64,000 nt of DNA from Capitulum mitella (GCA_030062745.1 CP099848.1:10251501-10315500); one strand, 5' to 3'; counted from the first letter of the stretch, positions 11,061 to 23,835 are shown. Numbers and translations: made by a program. Notes: generated by a model from the letters alone, not told the origin.

Positions 11061-13080
11061 GTTAAAAGTTGACAAAATGTGTAAAAAGGAAGAAGGAAAA
11101 GCTATCCGAAGTTCTACGTCTCTGTGCCACCTCATTTCCTGGCCGTCCTCAAGAAACTGGAAGAGGCCTAAACCCCCTTTCCCCAATCCCGGCCCGGTGA
11201 AAGTTAATGCCGTAAATCTCCATTCTGAAGGAGGCTTGGTCATGGGTTAAAAACCCTAATTTTGCCAGAAACACTGATTACGATGATGACTGAGACCAAG
11301 AAGCTAGATTCGTGATAGTGGCAGTCATAATTTTTCGCTGGAACTGCCGGTGACTCGGCTGGTCAGGCCGACACCAGCGCTTTCACACGGCTGCTATACC
11401 GTCTCTAATGAACGGAACCCACAGAGGGCACACACTTCTACCGGATACTCCCCTAATCACTTAAGAGCCTGACATCAGTGTTAGAACTTTGGAGGCATGG
11501 AAGCGTGGACCAGCTACGGTCGTGTGAGGTAATAACTCTCCTACTTGGTCTCGTCGGCGACGAATTTAGTCTCACAGAAGCAGCCCGTGCGATTTGGCGA
11601 AAACTTGTTCGATAAACGTTAGACAGCGTTCAACTCACTCGACTTGCCAGAGTTTGCGGTGCTTAAGCTGGTTTACGGTCGTTGAAATTCCGGAGCAAAG
11701 TGGTAGTTTTACTGTGAGGAAGTTCAGATGAGTTTTATGCATTCTGGGGACATTTTTAATCTGATCTGAGTGGTTCGTTCTCCGTTCTGAATAAGGCACA
11801 TGTGTCTTCCGCCACACCACGCACTGGCAGTGGATAGGATCGTAAAATGTGTAGAACGGGAATATTCCCTAGTGGTCAATTCATTTTCATATAACCCTAT
11901 TCAAAGTGCGACTCCGAAACGGTGCGTAACCGTCCCACTCCCCGGCGCTACCACTGAGTCGGCTTTTCCCAGCTCAGACGATTTCTAGTCTCCGTCCATT
12001 AAAAACATAACTGGCAGCGTAACAATTCAGCCCCCTGTCGTATTGCAACGACACCCGATTGGGACCATTTAGCCGGGCCTCCCGGACATCTGGCCGCAGC
12101 TGGTTCCTGCACGGGCCGGTCATATCGCCGGCTTGCCGCAATCTCTGGACGCCCGACGGCGATAAGCAGAGACAGTCAGCAGTCGTCAACCCTCTTCTCC
12201 AAGACCAAACGCGCTTCCATTCGCACTAGCTGAAAGGAAACGCGGCGGCCACGAATGGTTATGCAGCTCCATTTTACAGAATCGGAATAGCTTACACGCA
12301 TTTGGTGTGTACTGAGCTGACGCCGCGAGGTCAGTGACCTTGACCCCACCAAATGCCATGAGTGATGCCATTGAGTCGGGACTGGGAAGTGGACACCACG
12401 TGGCCGGTTATCACCTATAGTGTGGCTGTAAACAACACAAAGTATACTTGAGCATTAGGCTAGGAGCGCTTTCGAAGTTGATGAGGCCAGATCCATTTTT
12501 TGGTAAGTTTGTTTCCATGGAACACCATCGAGCTAATGTTACAGTTATGTTAAGTTAGTAGTGTCGCTGCCACAAATGTACGTGAAAACATTGCAACGGT
12601 GGTACAGAAGAGCAATTTTTGTTCTTTTTACAGCACACGAGAGGTGTGATGCCATGGCATTAGATGCGCATACCACGGAACACTCGTCGTGCAAACCAAA
12701 CCAACGATTATCACTCAACGGAACGCCATGTTGCCGTCTCATCACGTCTTGTCGCTGGCCATCTGGCTGCCCGCACACCTACAACATGCAGTTGTTAATA
12801 AAGTCCGTCTAGTCGCCGTTCTTACGCTTCATGTTGGCGCCCCTTATGGCCAGCATCTTCTGAAGCTTCTGAAGCAATGTTGTCCTCGCTCCTGAAATCG
12901 TCATTTCCCCTGACATTGTTGACATCGTCGCTACCCAAAAGCGCAGAGGAACGATGCCACCAACGTGAAATAAGCCTTCAAAATATCCAATCCGAATACA
13001 TCCGGCGAAATCAGCTCCGGCGCCTGCGTCAGAGAAACCACCAACGATCACGACCACGACGTCGGCCAAGAAGGTGCAAC
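11061..13080. other. No recognised gene
   Basis: Mixed composition. A minus-strand open frame at 12809-13174 ends in a Lys/Arg-rich tail but runs through the GAATC repeat at its start and has no recognisable domain. Nothing else supportable was found. Confidence 0.3.
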
Positions 13081-13085
13081 ACTGT

Positions 13086-13262
13086 GACAGGCTCGTGTTC
13101 GATTCCATCGGAATCAGAACTGGTAGCGTAGTCCATTCTGCGTCAGCCAGAGTCAGAGTCGGGATCGATTCCACCGATAAGTGACGAAATCAGGGTCGGA
13201 GTTGAATCGCACGACTGTCCACAGAATCCGAACTGGAATCGATTCCAAAGGCAAAGTTTGAA
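13086..13262. repeat. Degenerate GAATCGATTC-type repeat
   Basis: Short degenerate units centred on GATTCC/GGAATC recur, including the palindrome GGAATCGATTCC near 13231-13242 and close variants at about 13090-13110 and 13163-13175. The same motif family reappears at 16330-16440. The array is imperfect, with irregular spacing. Confidence 0.5.
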
Positions 13263-13269
13263 TCCAAGG

Positions 13270-14950
13270 TTGCCATTTAGCAAGTTGCCTATTTAGCATA
13301 AAAATTACCTAGGATTTTTTTACTTTAGCCGGTCCGAAAAAGTTGGGTTTATGAGCACTCCTCTCAAGTTTTGTGGGTCTAACGAAAAAAAACGAAAAGG
13401 CGCAGAGATACGAAAGTTAGAGTGCCTTCGTTTACGCCATTTTTACGCCTTGTGTCAATTTTGTACTTAAATTGACACCATTGTCACCTTAAACTGCCCC
13501 CGACTGGTGGGACGGTTGACCGCCCCTCCTGAGGTTTTCCCGAGATTGCGAGAGAACGAACAAACGCAGCGCCACGAAACTTAGTGTACTTTTTGCTTGG
13601 TCATTTTTACACCTTGTAGCCGATTTTTGATCTCAGGTCAATTAAGGTGTTCAGGTTAAATAAACATATGTCCAAAAACGTTTAGCACCTGTAACTTTTT
13701 CGCAAAACATGATATCAGAGTAAAACTCTGATGGGTTAGAGATTTTGATAAATGCTACAAATCTGTTATCTCGAATTTTTCGGAAATGTACGGGTCACTG
13801 ACCTAAGGTCGAGCCCGTTTTCAACATAACTCGTTGTTTTCTTCGAAAACTGGCGGAATTTTGTAAAACAATTTGAGTGTGGGGAGGTCCAGATATTCAG
13901 TTTCCGTCACTGGGCAAAGTTCCAAAGACCTTCAACCACGGACCTAAGGCCACGAATAACTGCTATGAGTTAAAATGCACTGCCATCAAAATCGGCGATG
14001 AATGACTCAGATAAGATTGAAAATGGTAGAACTGGCTCGCACAGTTGTGACAAATACCAAAAAGTCGAAAAAGTCTCCAAAAATTGCTTATTTTGGAAAT
14101 AAACAGACTTTTGCGAATAAAGCTCCATCTATTGGGTAGATTGATCACTAATGAGTCTTTTTCAAAATTTGAGCATGAGAAATTATCCCAAGAACCAATT
14201 GGATCAAGAAGCAACATTGGAATGGCTTGTCTCGCCAAAATAGAAGAACGCTAAAATCAGTTCCCGTTAATTTCATACAGCTTTTGTCGACGACGCCCTG
14301 CCGTGCAGCATTGCAAAAATCGCCGTGACTTTAACTAAATATTTCCGTGTACATATTAAACAAATCAGAGAAAATAGGCGTGTATCGGCATCTGGAGACT
14401 TTTACTTGCCCGCTGGTACATTCATCTAGACTTTATTAGTCACAGCCCTTGAGATCCAGGCCGTTTCTCGGCCTCATGCAAACGGCTTTGGGAAAACATA
14501 TATAGGGCGTAAATGACTTACATATTATCCAAAACTAAAAATGAGACCAGTTTTGAGCTCTACTCAGCACGAGCTTTCCAACGGTGTGCTTATTTTTTAT
14601 CGTGTCACCAGTGAGTTAGAGGGGGTGTTAACCATCGCCTTGTCGAGCGAGCATGGCACCGACCCATGGTTGAGCGCGGGTTAAGTCATTGGTCTAGGAC
14701 AGGTCGAGAGGGACCATGAAAAAATGGAAAGTGGAATAACATTTCGTAAAAATGCATATATTGACATCGAACTTCGCATCTTGATGGAACATAACAAATT
14801 GAACAACTGTGCTTTCTCCAGTTTTCTGAAAATTTCCAGGTCATTGACCTTAAATCAAGCCGAATTTTTGACATTTCTACGTTTGCCATTGACATTGTAG
14901 GAGTGGTTCAGCGGTTGTGAAACTTGGATATACACTTTGGTACTTCTCGC
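13270..14950. repeat. GGTCA/TGACC-rich interspersed repeat
   Basis: An AT-rich stretch with recurrent TGACCTAAGG, AAGGTC and TCATTGACCT words (near 13799-13812, 13930-13950 and 14842-14850). It resembles the other GGTCA-rich blocks in the window. No open frame with a domain and no terminal repeats were seen. Confidence 0.35.
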
Positions 14951-16325
14951 ATTATTTGCACACGTAACTGTACTTGATCCGTAACCTGGGATAAAGTTAC
15001 GTTTCATACCGAATTTTCAGATCCACAACCGAGAACAATTCCTTGGTCTGTCGTCTTGCAATGTGAATTGGTAGTCATGGAGTTCGGAAACTCTAATTTA
15101 TTATAATAACTTATTTAACCAGAGCGATCCAGCCCTACTTGATCCAGTCTTATCATATTTGGCCCTCTGAAATATCATGATTGTTTTTAATGCAAACGTA
15201 CTTTGTACAGCCACAAATTGTAAGAACTATAGCCATGTCTTCCTTTTGTACCGTTTGTACTGCCCAAGCCTCCCAAAGCAAAAACCCTTGACGTCGCAAC
15301 AATAACTTCCCGCCAAATATTTGCTTTTGTATTGCGGCCGGGCCCGCTGTCCAGTATCTGAGTGACTTACGTAAAAAAATGCTTTGGAGCGTTGGTTTAA
15401 TGATAAAAAAGGGATATTACACGATCCGATGCCATGCAGTTATATGTTGTACGGTGCTTGATGAACGATACTGTGGCAAATATACGACAGACACCAGAAA
15501 CGCCACAAGGATGGGTCTCACTACCTTGACGTTGTTTGACCTTATTTGGCTTCAGTGTGATGGCGACAGGCTTTATATGCGTGCCAGCCATGTTGCGTAT
15601 CCCAGCCAAGACACATCATTATACATCCAGTTATTTGCCGCTTTCCTCGAAATGGCCAAATTTGCCCTCAAACGTATTTTTTCCGACCCACTTAGCAAAC
15701 CGGCATTTTTATCGCTGAACCCCTTTTGAGCCACGTGGAAAGCCTTAGTTTTCAAACTTTTCTGACAAAAATGCCAACACGGTTTGACATAAGACGGCCT
15801 CTGGTGACCTTCATAGTCACCTTATTTGGAAAAACCATCCGTATTTTTAGTGTCGCCAAAGGTTATCGAACGGCGTTTTTACTTTTTCTGTGGAACTTAT
15901 AGTTTTTGAAATCTTGCCAGGTCCTCATAGCCACCCCGTGTCTGTCGCAGGTGGATCCGGAGGCCGGCCCGGCAAAGATCAGTGGTATCAAAGCTTTTTA
16001 GTATTCCGCAACTAAGGCGATTAGGTACACCGGCTTTCCTTAACATGGAACGATTTTAATACAAACCCATTCAATGTGTTATGGTATTGTGCTTATTTTT
16101 TTGTCTGCATTTTATCAGTGGTATGAAGGTAAAGCACAGCCACTTCCTTCCCGTACTCGGTATATTTGTATGCATTTTTGGCGAAAAATGCTGATATTTG
16201 CATATGGACTGATATTTCACCAATTGATAAAATCGTGATACATCGCTACTTTCGTAGTGTTTTTTGTGTGCAAACACATAACATGTCTGGGAGTCATCTT
16301 AGTGGAATGGATTTCTGGGCCAACT
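14951..16325. other. No recognised gene
   Basis: Open frames such as 15379-15729 on the + strand carry no domain or signal I recognise. Some GGTCA-like words continue into this stretch. Confidence 0.3.
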
Positions 16326-16440
16326 TTTTTGAGTCTGAATCGGAATTAACTCCGTTTTGGGAAAGAGCGTTGAGTCAGGATCAGAATCGATTCAGTACGC
16401 CATGAATCGGATTCAGAATCGACTCCCTCCGAAATGGAAT
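16326..16440. repeat. Degenerate GAATCGATTC-type repeat, second cluster
   Basis: GAATCGATTC-like words (near 16382-16393 and 16400-16425) form a second cluster of the same motif family as 13086-13262. Confidence 0.45.
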
Positions 16441-19400
16441 CAACCACAAGTCTGCAGGTCACGTCATACAACCCTCATTCTACCGCGTCACTGCTCAGTG
16501 CGTTAACATTCGCGACAACTCTCTCTTTCCTTCTCCCTCTCCCTCCCCTCTCTTTCTCCCTCTTTTTTCTTCCTCTCCATCGCTCTCGCCCTGCTTCACT
16601 TTTTCCGTCTACCTGCGTTTTTTGCATCATTACGCCTCATTACGCATACATCTCCATACCTCTCAAAAATGACGCAAATACGTGGTTTGTTGTAGCCGTT
16701 CACAGCGCTTGGCGATCCATCTGTTTTCTTCGTCGACATGTTTACGGTCGGTATCGTTCCTCCCAGCTCCTGCTCAGGAGTGGATCCGCTGTGTCAATAG
16801 TGCTTCCCGTCACGGTCCACTGAGCTCCAGTGTTTATCCCTCCGTACTGAGCCCCGTATTCGACGGCTCGGTCGCAGACGTCCCAGGCAATGCTGGAGAG
16901 AGGCATCGATTTGATGGGCGAGCAGGCTACAACATGCATCTCTGATAAGATGCAATACACCATAGATCCAAGATCAAACAACGTCCCATACAACGTAATC
17001 GTGTGTTGCCGTATATAGGATCAGGAAATTCACGGTTTCAGTGGTTTGCGGTGGCAGAATTTCAATGGATGTCTGTTTCACCCAGGCCCTGCACTCAGTT
17101 CCCCACAAATTAATCCGCTCATACCAGCCATGAGCATCCCTGGCGAGCGATGGCCCCGTCATGCTCAGCCGAGTCCTCTTGTCGACGTAATAACGCACGC
17201 ACGGTCCAGAGGTTCGGCCTGCACCGCACGCCGCCCGCTATATTACTAGGCCGCCCGCATTACGTGGCGGCTCCCGGCGGGCCGGCGCGCAGTTCGAGTG
17301 CCCGACCGATATTTCACCATGGCTCATGCTCGGCTTAGTCAAATATTTCGACCAAAATCGCTGACAGCCGGAAGGTGGGATTGGTGGGTGCGTGCTGCTG
17401 ACTGTGGTCTAGTATTCGTTCTGGCTAAGCTAAGCGAAGGCGACGTGGATAAAAGAATGATTTTGTAGGAACTGACGGCAATACAGACATAACAGTGGCT
17501 CGCTGGGAGTCAGACAGGGGAAGTTGTCCAGTTTCCGCCAACTTTTCGAAAAAGGAGCACTAAGTATGATATGGCAAAAATTGTCATATTTCTGTCTCAC
17601 ATTTCTCCTATGGTCTTTTGTTCATCAGAATATCTGGTGTTTTAGAATTTCAGTCTTTGCTGACTATCGTTTATTTAATTTCTATTAAGACATTACAGGC
17701 TGCGCAGTTAGGGCAGACCTGCTATATTTGCGCCATACGGTGTGCCTAATTGCGCCACCATAGAAATGACACGGAGCTCCAGGTACTTTTGGGGCAACGT
17801 AAGGGGATAATGAGTCACTCTCTGGTATATTGTGAACAGTTTCACTTAATTTTCTTTCTGCCAATATTTCCCAACAGGTGAGGAGAGCTGCTCGTACCCC
17901 GACAGGATGATTGGCGAACCTCCATAGAGATGGTTCCATTGGGGCATCCGATGGGCTTGGGGTCCATACCACTCTTGTGATTCAAAAATTTCCGCTCTTA
18001 AGCTTGAAAATAAAACAGTCATACATTTTCTAGTCGAAGTAAGGTCAAAGAAATCATAATGGTTTTGGGGGCCGCGAAGAGCGCTCTCCCTTTCCAGGGT
18101 CCATTGAAGCAGGTCAGCTATGGGGTAGATTCCTGCAGTGGCAGCTAAAGCCTCCAATGGGGAAGGGCATAGTGAGGGCACATGGCTTCGAAGTCCACAG
18201 TGAATGTGGCTAGCGGCGAGCCACGTCCTCTTAATGAATTGGCCAAAGTGCACAGCTAGGATTTTCTTACGGGGAAAGGGGAGCCGGAGCTCAGTGTGGA
18301 CTGAAATTATATGAAAACCGCAAAACAAAATGCAGGCCTAAGGGGAGGCCGTCCCCCCCCCCCCCCCTCACCTTTGGCTGCGCCGATGCTGAAAAATAGT
18401 TACCCGCAAGATTGATAGGAATCCTCGTTACATTAGTTGCCACAACCCGCATGGGTGGTGCGGGGCTGAACGGGCTCCGTGAGAGAGGGAGGAGACTGAG
18501 GACTGCAGTCCTCCCAAGGAGGATCTGGTAACACTCCTGCCTCACGCCTAAGGGGCCCCTCTGCAGCCGAAACCCACCCTCTGGCGATTTTCTGTTTGAC
18601 CCGCCATTGACTTGGGAAGGGACGTTTAACGTCCCCCTGGCACATTTCTTAGATACTTCGAAAAGAAATAAACGTCGCGTCCTGAAACTTTCAGAACATT
18701 TTCTTACCTCCGCTGTACATCTACTGACAAAGATTTGGAAACGATGTTGCCTTAGATCACGTCCTAATGGCATCATAAAGACAAACATGTTCAGCGATTC
18801 GACGTCCAGTTTCACTTCGCCGTTACATTGTAGGTGCTCTTCCAATGTGCGGTGACTGTGACACATTATTTGTAGGTGTAACCTTAGAGTTCAATATGGA
18901 GCGCCACTGACCTCATGCTAGGTCATCCTAGGTCAAATATGCATTTTGTTCTTTCCGAGGCCAGTGGGAATACATTTTAGAAAAGGAGCTAAATAAACAG
19001 TTCTTTTGGATGCAGCCACACAGATAATCGAATGCTCTCGAAACATACTGAATGTGCAGTTTACAGGACAATGTCTTGCAAAGTGTACCATTTTTTGTAC
19101 TTTGACCTTTGGCGGTTTCATGCGGTTTTCAGCTTAGCGAGTAAACTAGTGTTGTCCGTTTGACGTTCTGGGTGAATTTGACCCTGTGGAGATATCGGCC
19201 TTTGCAATGTTGTGCAACACTCCGCAAAAAATGTGCAACATAGGACAAACTGACTTGTGGAGTCATCCAGAGGTGCCAGATGGAGGTCACTAGAGTGCTT
19301 ATGTTACTGTGAATTCGAAACTACAAAATGTATATTGCAGGTGAGCGGTAATTAGGACCATTTCAATGCTTTATTTTTGCCCAAATCACATTCTAGGCGT

Positions 19401-20000
19401 TTTTTTTTAGTATCCGTGTCAAATGGGTCGGAAAACATACAGTGCATGGCTCGTTATCACGGGCGTCAAATCTGAGCCAGTCTGAGGCCTTTAACCAATT
19501 GTTGACTCTGGTTCCTGCATTACTCAAAATATGAGATCAAGCTACCAGAGACATATTGCCAAGTAAACTTGAGTCTCGGTCTGCTTTTCATTGCGATTAG
19601 ATAACCATGCAGAAAAGGGGTAGGCTTGTGTGTTGGCCTGATTTGCGACATCTGCAGTGTCTCAAAAGAAAAAGAATGGATATTCGACAGGACCGTTCGG
19701 TTGTGCGCTATCAACTGAATGCCGTCTGAATCAGCCGAATCGGGCAATTCAGTCTCGAGATAGACGTGGGGGGTTGCAGCCCCCCCCCCAGTCAAAGAGA
19801 AGTGGCAAAATATCTCAGCGAATGCCGTGTAAAAAGGGCCCCAGACACATACGAGAAACTGAAACATCAGCACACCGTCACGCTGTTCTGCTCCGACTGT
19901 GCTGCTGCCGTAATAAGGCTCGGCAGATGATGTGGCAGAAGTAGAAGAGTAATGATTGCCATAACCCAACTCGCCGTGGATAAAAAAACTCGCCCACGTA
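16441..20000. other. No confident gene
   Basis: Contains a pyrimidine-rich tract (about 16515-16600), GC-rich DNA near 17140-17300, a run of 15 C at 18353-18367, and minus-strand open frames at 17846-18328 and 18291-18866 (160 and 191 codons). The minus-strand frames are the longest in DNA of ordinary composition hereabouts. A possible acceptor (TTTCAG on the minus strand near 18300) precedes the downstream one, but I recognise no domain and do not call a gene. Confidence 0.3.
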
Positions 20001-20028
20001 TCGCCTCGGTTCTAGTAAAACAGGAAAG

Positions 20029-20211
20029 TTAATTGTACAACGGAGGCACCGCACAAAATCCATTTTCCTGCACGGGATTGATACCACAGTTAAACACGGG
20101 TAACGCAAGCCAGAAAACTACTTCAAACTTGCACTGAAACTTCACGGACCCATCGCACGTCTGTGCCGCTGCTACAGAGAGGAAGAGGAAAAGGATCAAA
20201 TCTGCAGCCAT
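20029..20211 (-). CDS. Possible small secreted Cys peptide or signal-peptide exon
   Basis: A 60-codon frame begins MAADLILFLFLSVAAAQ, a textbook signal peptide with an A-A-A-Q cleavage site. It continues TCDGSVKFQCK, and two further cysteines follow before the stop. The C-DGS-K-F-QC pattern resembles the start of an LDL-receptor class A repeat. The frame could be the first exon of a larger minus-strand gene with a donor near FQCK, or a complete small secreted peptide with four cysteines. An upstream in-frame ATG adds seven residues, but the second Met gives the better signal peptide. No AATAAA is close downstream. It sits upstream of, and opposite to, the EGF/LamG gene. It is a short frame without comparative support. 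Confidence 0.3.
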   Translation of the reverse strand: MAADLILFLFLSVAAAQTCDGSVKFQCKFEVVFWLALPVFNCGINPVQENGFCAVPPLYN

Positions 20212-20559
20212 CCTGTCTTTCTCAGAAAACATCCTTTATCTGGCAATCAGCTGTTTCAGTTGGGAGATAATGGGAATGACACAGTTACGCAAGATGGCAC
20301 ACATTAGAAAGCTATCCCTTACACAGACTGGCGTCGTTGCGGCCGAATGCAAACTTGACTAAACCAAAAGTGGTCTCCAATGCCAACGAATTACAGACCG
20401 CTTCAATCACACCAGTTCTTGCTCTCCTGTATTTACTTTCGTGATATGTTACACAAATCAGAACCAAAATGACCGCAAGTAAATGCTATCCCGAATGCCG
20501 GTTTCTTTGACCGTCCAAAAGACAAAGATGCCGACTTCTTCGACCACAGGCCAAAGTTA

Positions 20560-22095
20560 CCGGGCCCCCGCAGTCCGTCTCAGGGGTGCCGGCCGCGGCT
20601 GTGGGCCGGGTAATTCAGCGGCAGCCTGGCTGGGCCTGACACCGGCTCTAATGGCTCCGCCCACCGTGTCCCACTAATGGGGACAGGCCGACGGTCATCA
20701 CGCTTCTCTGCCGCCGACCGACCCGGCCCCTCCTCTGGACCACCGGCTCGGCTTTACCCTGTTTCGGCCCACTGATGAACCAGCCAGGTGCATGTGCTGA
20801 TCCATCGACAACTCAGCCCAGCACCTGTAGTGAACAAGACAAAGTTCAGCCCGCACTCCTCGCCTGCAAGGCTTCATCGTGCCTACTGGCTTCATCGTGC
20901 CAACAAAGGCGAACGGAACAACAAACAGCGTTTCGGAATTGCATGCAGAAGGTGAACAAAGACTTCCCGGTGGCAAAGCCTGATTTTGACAACCCTCCAT
21001 GTACTGCGGACCGTTCTCGCCGGAAGCACTCGGGAAAATGGACCAAAACGATCCCTTTCAAGGCGCGCCGTCCGCGGGCCCCTCCGCGGACAGCGCGGCC
21101 GGACGCGGCCGGACGCCGGGATCGGCCGAGTCCAATTAAGACGATTGGGGCGCCGTCGCCCGAGACGAGGAGCGCCCGGCGCGGCTCGCCGCGGACGCTG
21201 TCGGTCTCCAGCCGGCCGGCGCGGCCCGCCCGGCCGGCGGTTAGCGGCCGAGTGACGTTCGGACGACGGAGTGAGGCTCGTCCTCAGCGCTGTCGCGTCG
21301 AGTGATGGGTTTCCGGGTCGGACTCGGTCGGACGAGGCACTTCCGGCCAGCTTCAGCGCCGCGGACTGCTTGGTTATCTGGTGTTGGAAGTGTTGTGCCA
21401 GATCCCATATTCCGCGGTTGCGTGTTGCAAAGATCGGGTCGCCTTTCCGATCGTGTTTGTTCTCTGTCGCCTCGCGAACGCAATACAAAGTTGTGGTAAT
21501 GAAGTACTTTTTGCTGAGGTAGTTTACAAAGAGTCTTAGTATGCGTCCTAAACGTCCTTTACGTAGACCTTCAGCATTCATTCCTATTACTGCAGTAAGA
21601 ATGGAGTGTTTGTTGCACTTTTATTCGAAGGTTATCTGAAAGACGATTATAAGGGACTGAAGAAGCGCCTTACTCTTTTTGGATTTCCTCGTTCCCCGCT
21701 TACTTCATTCCCAAGCTGACGCTAAAGGACCACTGACTGCTGCTTAGAAAAGCATATCCGTTTCCACTTGAATACAGAACCTACGAACTCCGACAATAAT
21801 TGACAATGACCACAGGTTCACTTCGCCCCGAGTCACCCCCCCCCCCCTCATCGTAGTGACAGCGTCAACGATCCACAGTTGAAGCACGGCGAGCGACGAC
21901 AAGCAGGCCTCTCTGGTGCGCCCGCGCCCTCGGAGCCCGGCTACCGGGGCCGCCGGGACTTCACGGAAGAAGGACTCGGCCGCGCTCATCCGGGCCGAGT
22001 CTTGCAGCCGCAGAGCGCGTCACTCGCACGTCACATGCCAGACGTCACGGCTGAGACCAGGCGGACCGGCCGACTGCGGAGCTGCTGCTGAACGG
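20560..22095. other. GC-rich islets without a recognised exon
   Basis: Three GC-rich patches (about 20560-20760, 21050-21330 and 21890-22095) alternate with AT-rich DNA. Long frames occur on both strands (for example 20892-21581 minus), with Arg/Pro/Ala-rich translations typical of chance frames in GC-rich DNA. They could be CpG-island-like regulatory DNA or unrecognised exons. Confidence 0.35.
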
Positions 22096-22530
22096 GCCGT
22101 CCAGGGGCAGTACTGCTCCGGAATGGACAGATGCAGGACAGTACTGCCCGGAACAGACCAGTCCAGGATAATACTGACCAGTAGCAGACCACCTGAGGAC
22201 AGTACTGCCGCGGGACGGACCAGCTGAGAGCGACAGTACCCCGGAACGGACCAGCTGAGGGTAATACTGTCCCGAAACGGACCAACTAAGGGCAATGCTA
22301 TCCCGGAACGAACCGGCTGAGGGCGATAGTACCCCGGAACGGAACAGCTGAGGGCAATGCCATCCCGGAACGAACCGGCTGAGGGCGATAGTACCCCGGA
22401 ACGGACCGGCTGATGGCAAAATTGCCCCGGAACGGACCAGCTGAGGGCAATACTGCCCCGGAACGTGCCAGATGAGAGCAATACTGACGCGGAGGGACCA
22501 ACTCACTACAGTACTGCCCCGGAACTACAC
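22096..22530 (+). repeat. 31-bp minisatellite with CAGCTG cores
   Basis: About 13 head-to-tail copies of a unit close to CCCCGGAACGGACCAGCTGA followed by GGGCAATACTG (31 bases). Adjacent copies alternate in type over part of the array, giving a 62-base higher-order unit around 22298-22400. Many units keep the E-box-like CAGCTG. Because 31 is not a multiple of three, all minus-strand frames stay open and give repetitive Trp/Ser/Pro-rich translations, which I treat as artefact. Confidence 0.9.
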
Positions 22531-22660
22531 GTCGTGCAGCGGCGTGCAGCGGCGGTGGCGGCACCATTGACGGCAGTGGCCAGCCATGAAGCTCATGATC
22601 CACGAAGAGCAGCAAATGTAGGGACTATTCTCAAGCGTGGACTTGGCATGTGTCGGCACA

Positions 22661-22900
22661 ATGCCAAACGCGGCAAGATGTGCCATTAACGGACTGCAGA
22701 GAAAAGTTAAGTTTCATTGTCCAAGAGAACGACCTGCACGGACCTACCTCGCATGTCTGCAAAGCGAGGCGGGATTTCCATTGATTCTCATTTTGGGTCC
22801 AACACTCTCCGTTATATGTGAGTGATTTGCCCGAATGATTTGACTCATAAAACTGACAATCGGCGAACTGAATGGAAGCCGTACGTTGCATTACGTAACG
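22661..22900 (+). pseudogene. Degraded THAP-type (C2CH) zinc-finger fragment
   Basis: From an ATG at 22661 the frame reads MPNAARCAING and then KVKFHCPRERPAR, a segment with YLACLQSE, and GPTLSVICE, matching the order of a THAP domain (N-terminal C-x-C, the K-V-F-H-F-P block, central W/L helix, then the P-T-x-x-V-C segment). The second Cys of the C2CH set is not visible and the final His region is disrupted. A stop follows ICE in this frame, while a TGTGAGTGATTTGCCCGAAT segment in the next frame resembles the usual C-S-x-H-F-x-x-D continuation. THAP domains bind DNA in host regulators and in P-element-type transposases, and which source applies here cannot be told. It lies between two minisatellites upstream of the candidate promoter. 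Confidence 0.45.
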
Positions 22901-23835
22901 AAAAGACCGCCAGCACGCGTGTTAAGCGGCTTATGCGGAAAATTTAAACGAAATGGTCTAGAACGAACATGATTGCATTGTGTCTGACTGTGGCGCGGTA
23001 CAAAAGACAAAAGTGCAGTCAATACATTAAAGCAGTTACTCTTACCCGTCATGCATAAAATTTTGATTGACTGGCATGAGAAAAATAGAAAACCATTACA
23101 TGGCTGGGCAGACAGCACACACCTGCTGGCGGCCATCAGGATCATGACCCCTTTTTGTTAGAAAGTGGTGCCAACGTGTCTCTTGGCCCCCATTTTCTGT
23201 TCTACACATGCTGTATGTCCATCTTATACCATTATAACAAAAATTCTAAAAACTGCCAAAAGACGACAAAACTCTTCTCGTCGGTCACGCCCGACGTCAA
23301 ACTCAAAGGACAGCTCGCTTAGTAACAGAAGTATGTCTTAGTCTGGCCACTTATACACTCCTATCAGAAAAGTATACAATGTACTTAACAATCAATTTTT
23401 AATGTGTTTGTCAACAGTCTGTGCGGATGTCCAGTTTGCCGCACAGGTATATCCGTCTTACCCCGCCGGGTAGGGGAAACCTTTTTTAAGCCTTCGGGAA
23501 AGGGTGAGTGGAGTCGTAATTTTAAGAGAATACTAAATGTCCTTTGGAGTGGTAAAGGGAAATTTTCGTAACGTGAAAACAAACACTCAAGAGCCTACAC
23601 TTTTTCATTTCCAGGATATGTGGTTTTATACGTAATGGTGCCCATCCTACCCCACTCTCTCCTACCCCATATTCCGTTTGTAGCCCCCTTCTACGCACTG
23701 GCCCGCACCATCAATGACCTTTTTGTCACATCGTCACAGCTTCCCGGTCACTGGACTAAATGCCAATTTACCAAATTGTCTGCAGTCTTCGAAGGCGTAC
23801 TAGTCTTGACGCTCCGTACGGTTCCCTGATGTACC
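22901..23835. other. No recognised gene
   Basis: AT-leaning DNA without domain-bearing frames. The minisatellite begins just after it. Confidence 0.35.

Noticed and set aside
12809-13174. 121-codon minus-strand frame with a basic tail
   Set aside because: Its first part is the GAATC repeat and no domain is recognisable.
15978-16000. AAGATCAGTGGTATCAAAGC resembles a cDNA-library template-switch primer
   Set aside because: There are mismatches inside a short word and no adaptor-like continuation, so chance is the simpler explanation.
17846-18866. Two overlapping minus-strand frames (160 and 191 codons) in DNA of ordinary composition
   Set aside because: More gene-like than most, but I recognise no domain and the supposed splice sites are weak, so no gene is called.
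20892-21581. 229-codon minus-strand frame
   Set aside because: Arg/Pro/Ala-rich translation of a GC-rich islet with open frames on both strands.
22020-22615. Repetitive minus-strand frames of about 150 codons resembling a repeat protein
   Set aside because: The 31-base unit is not a multiple of three, so all frames show similar repeats. This is a minisatellite, not a gene.
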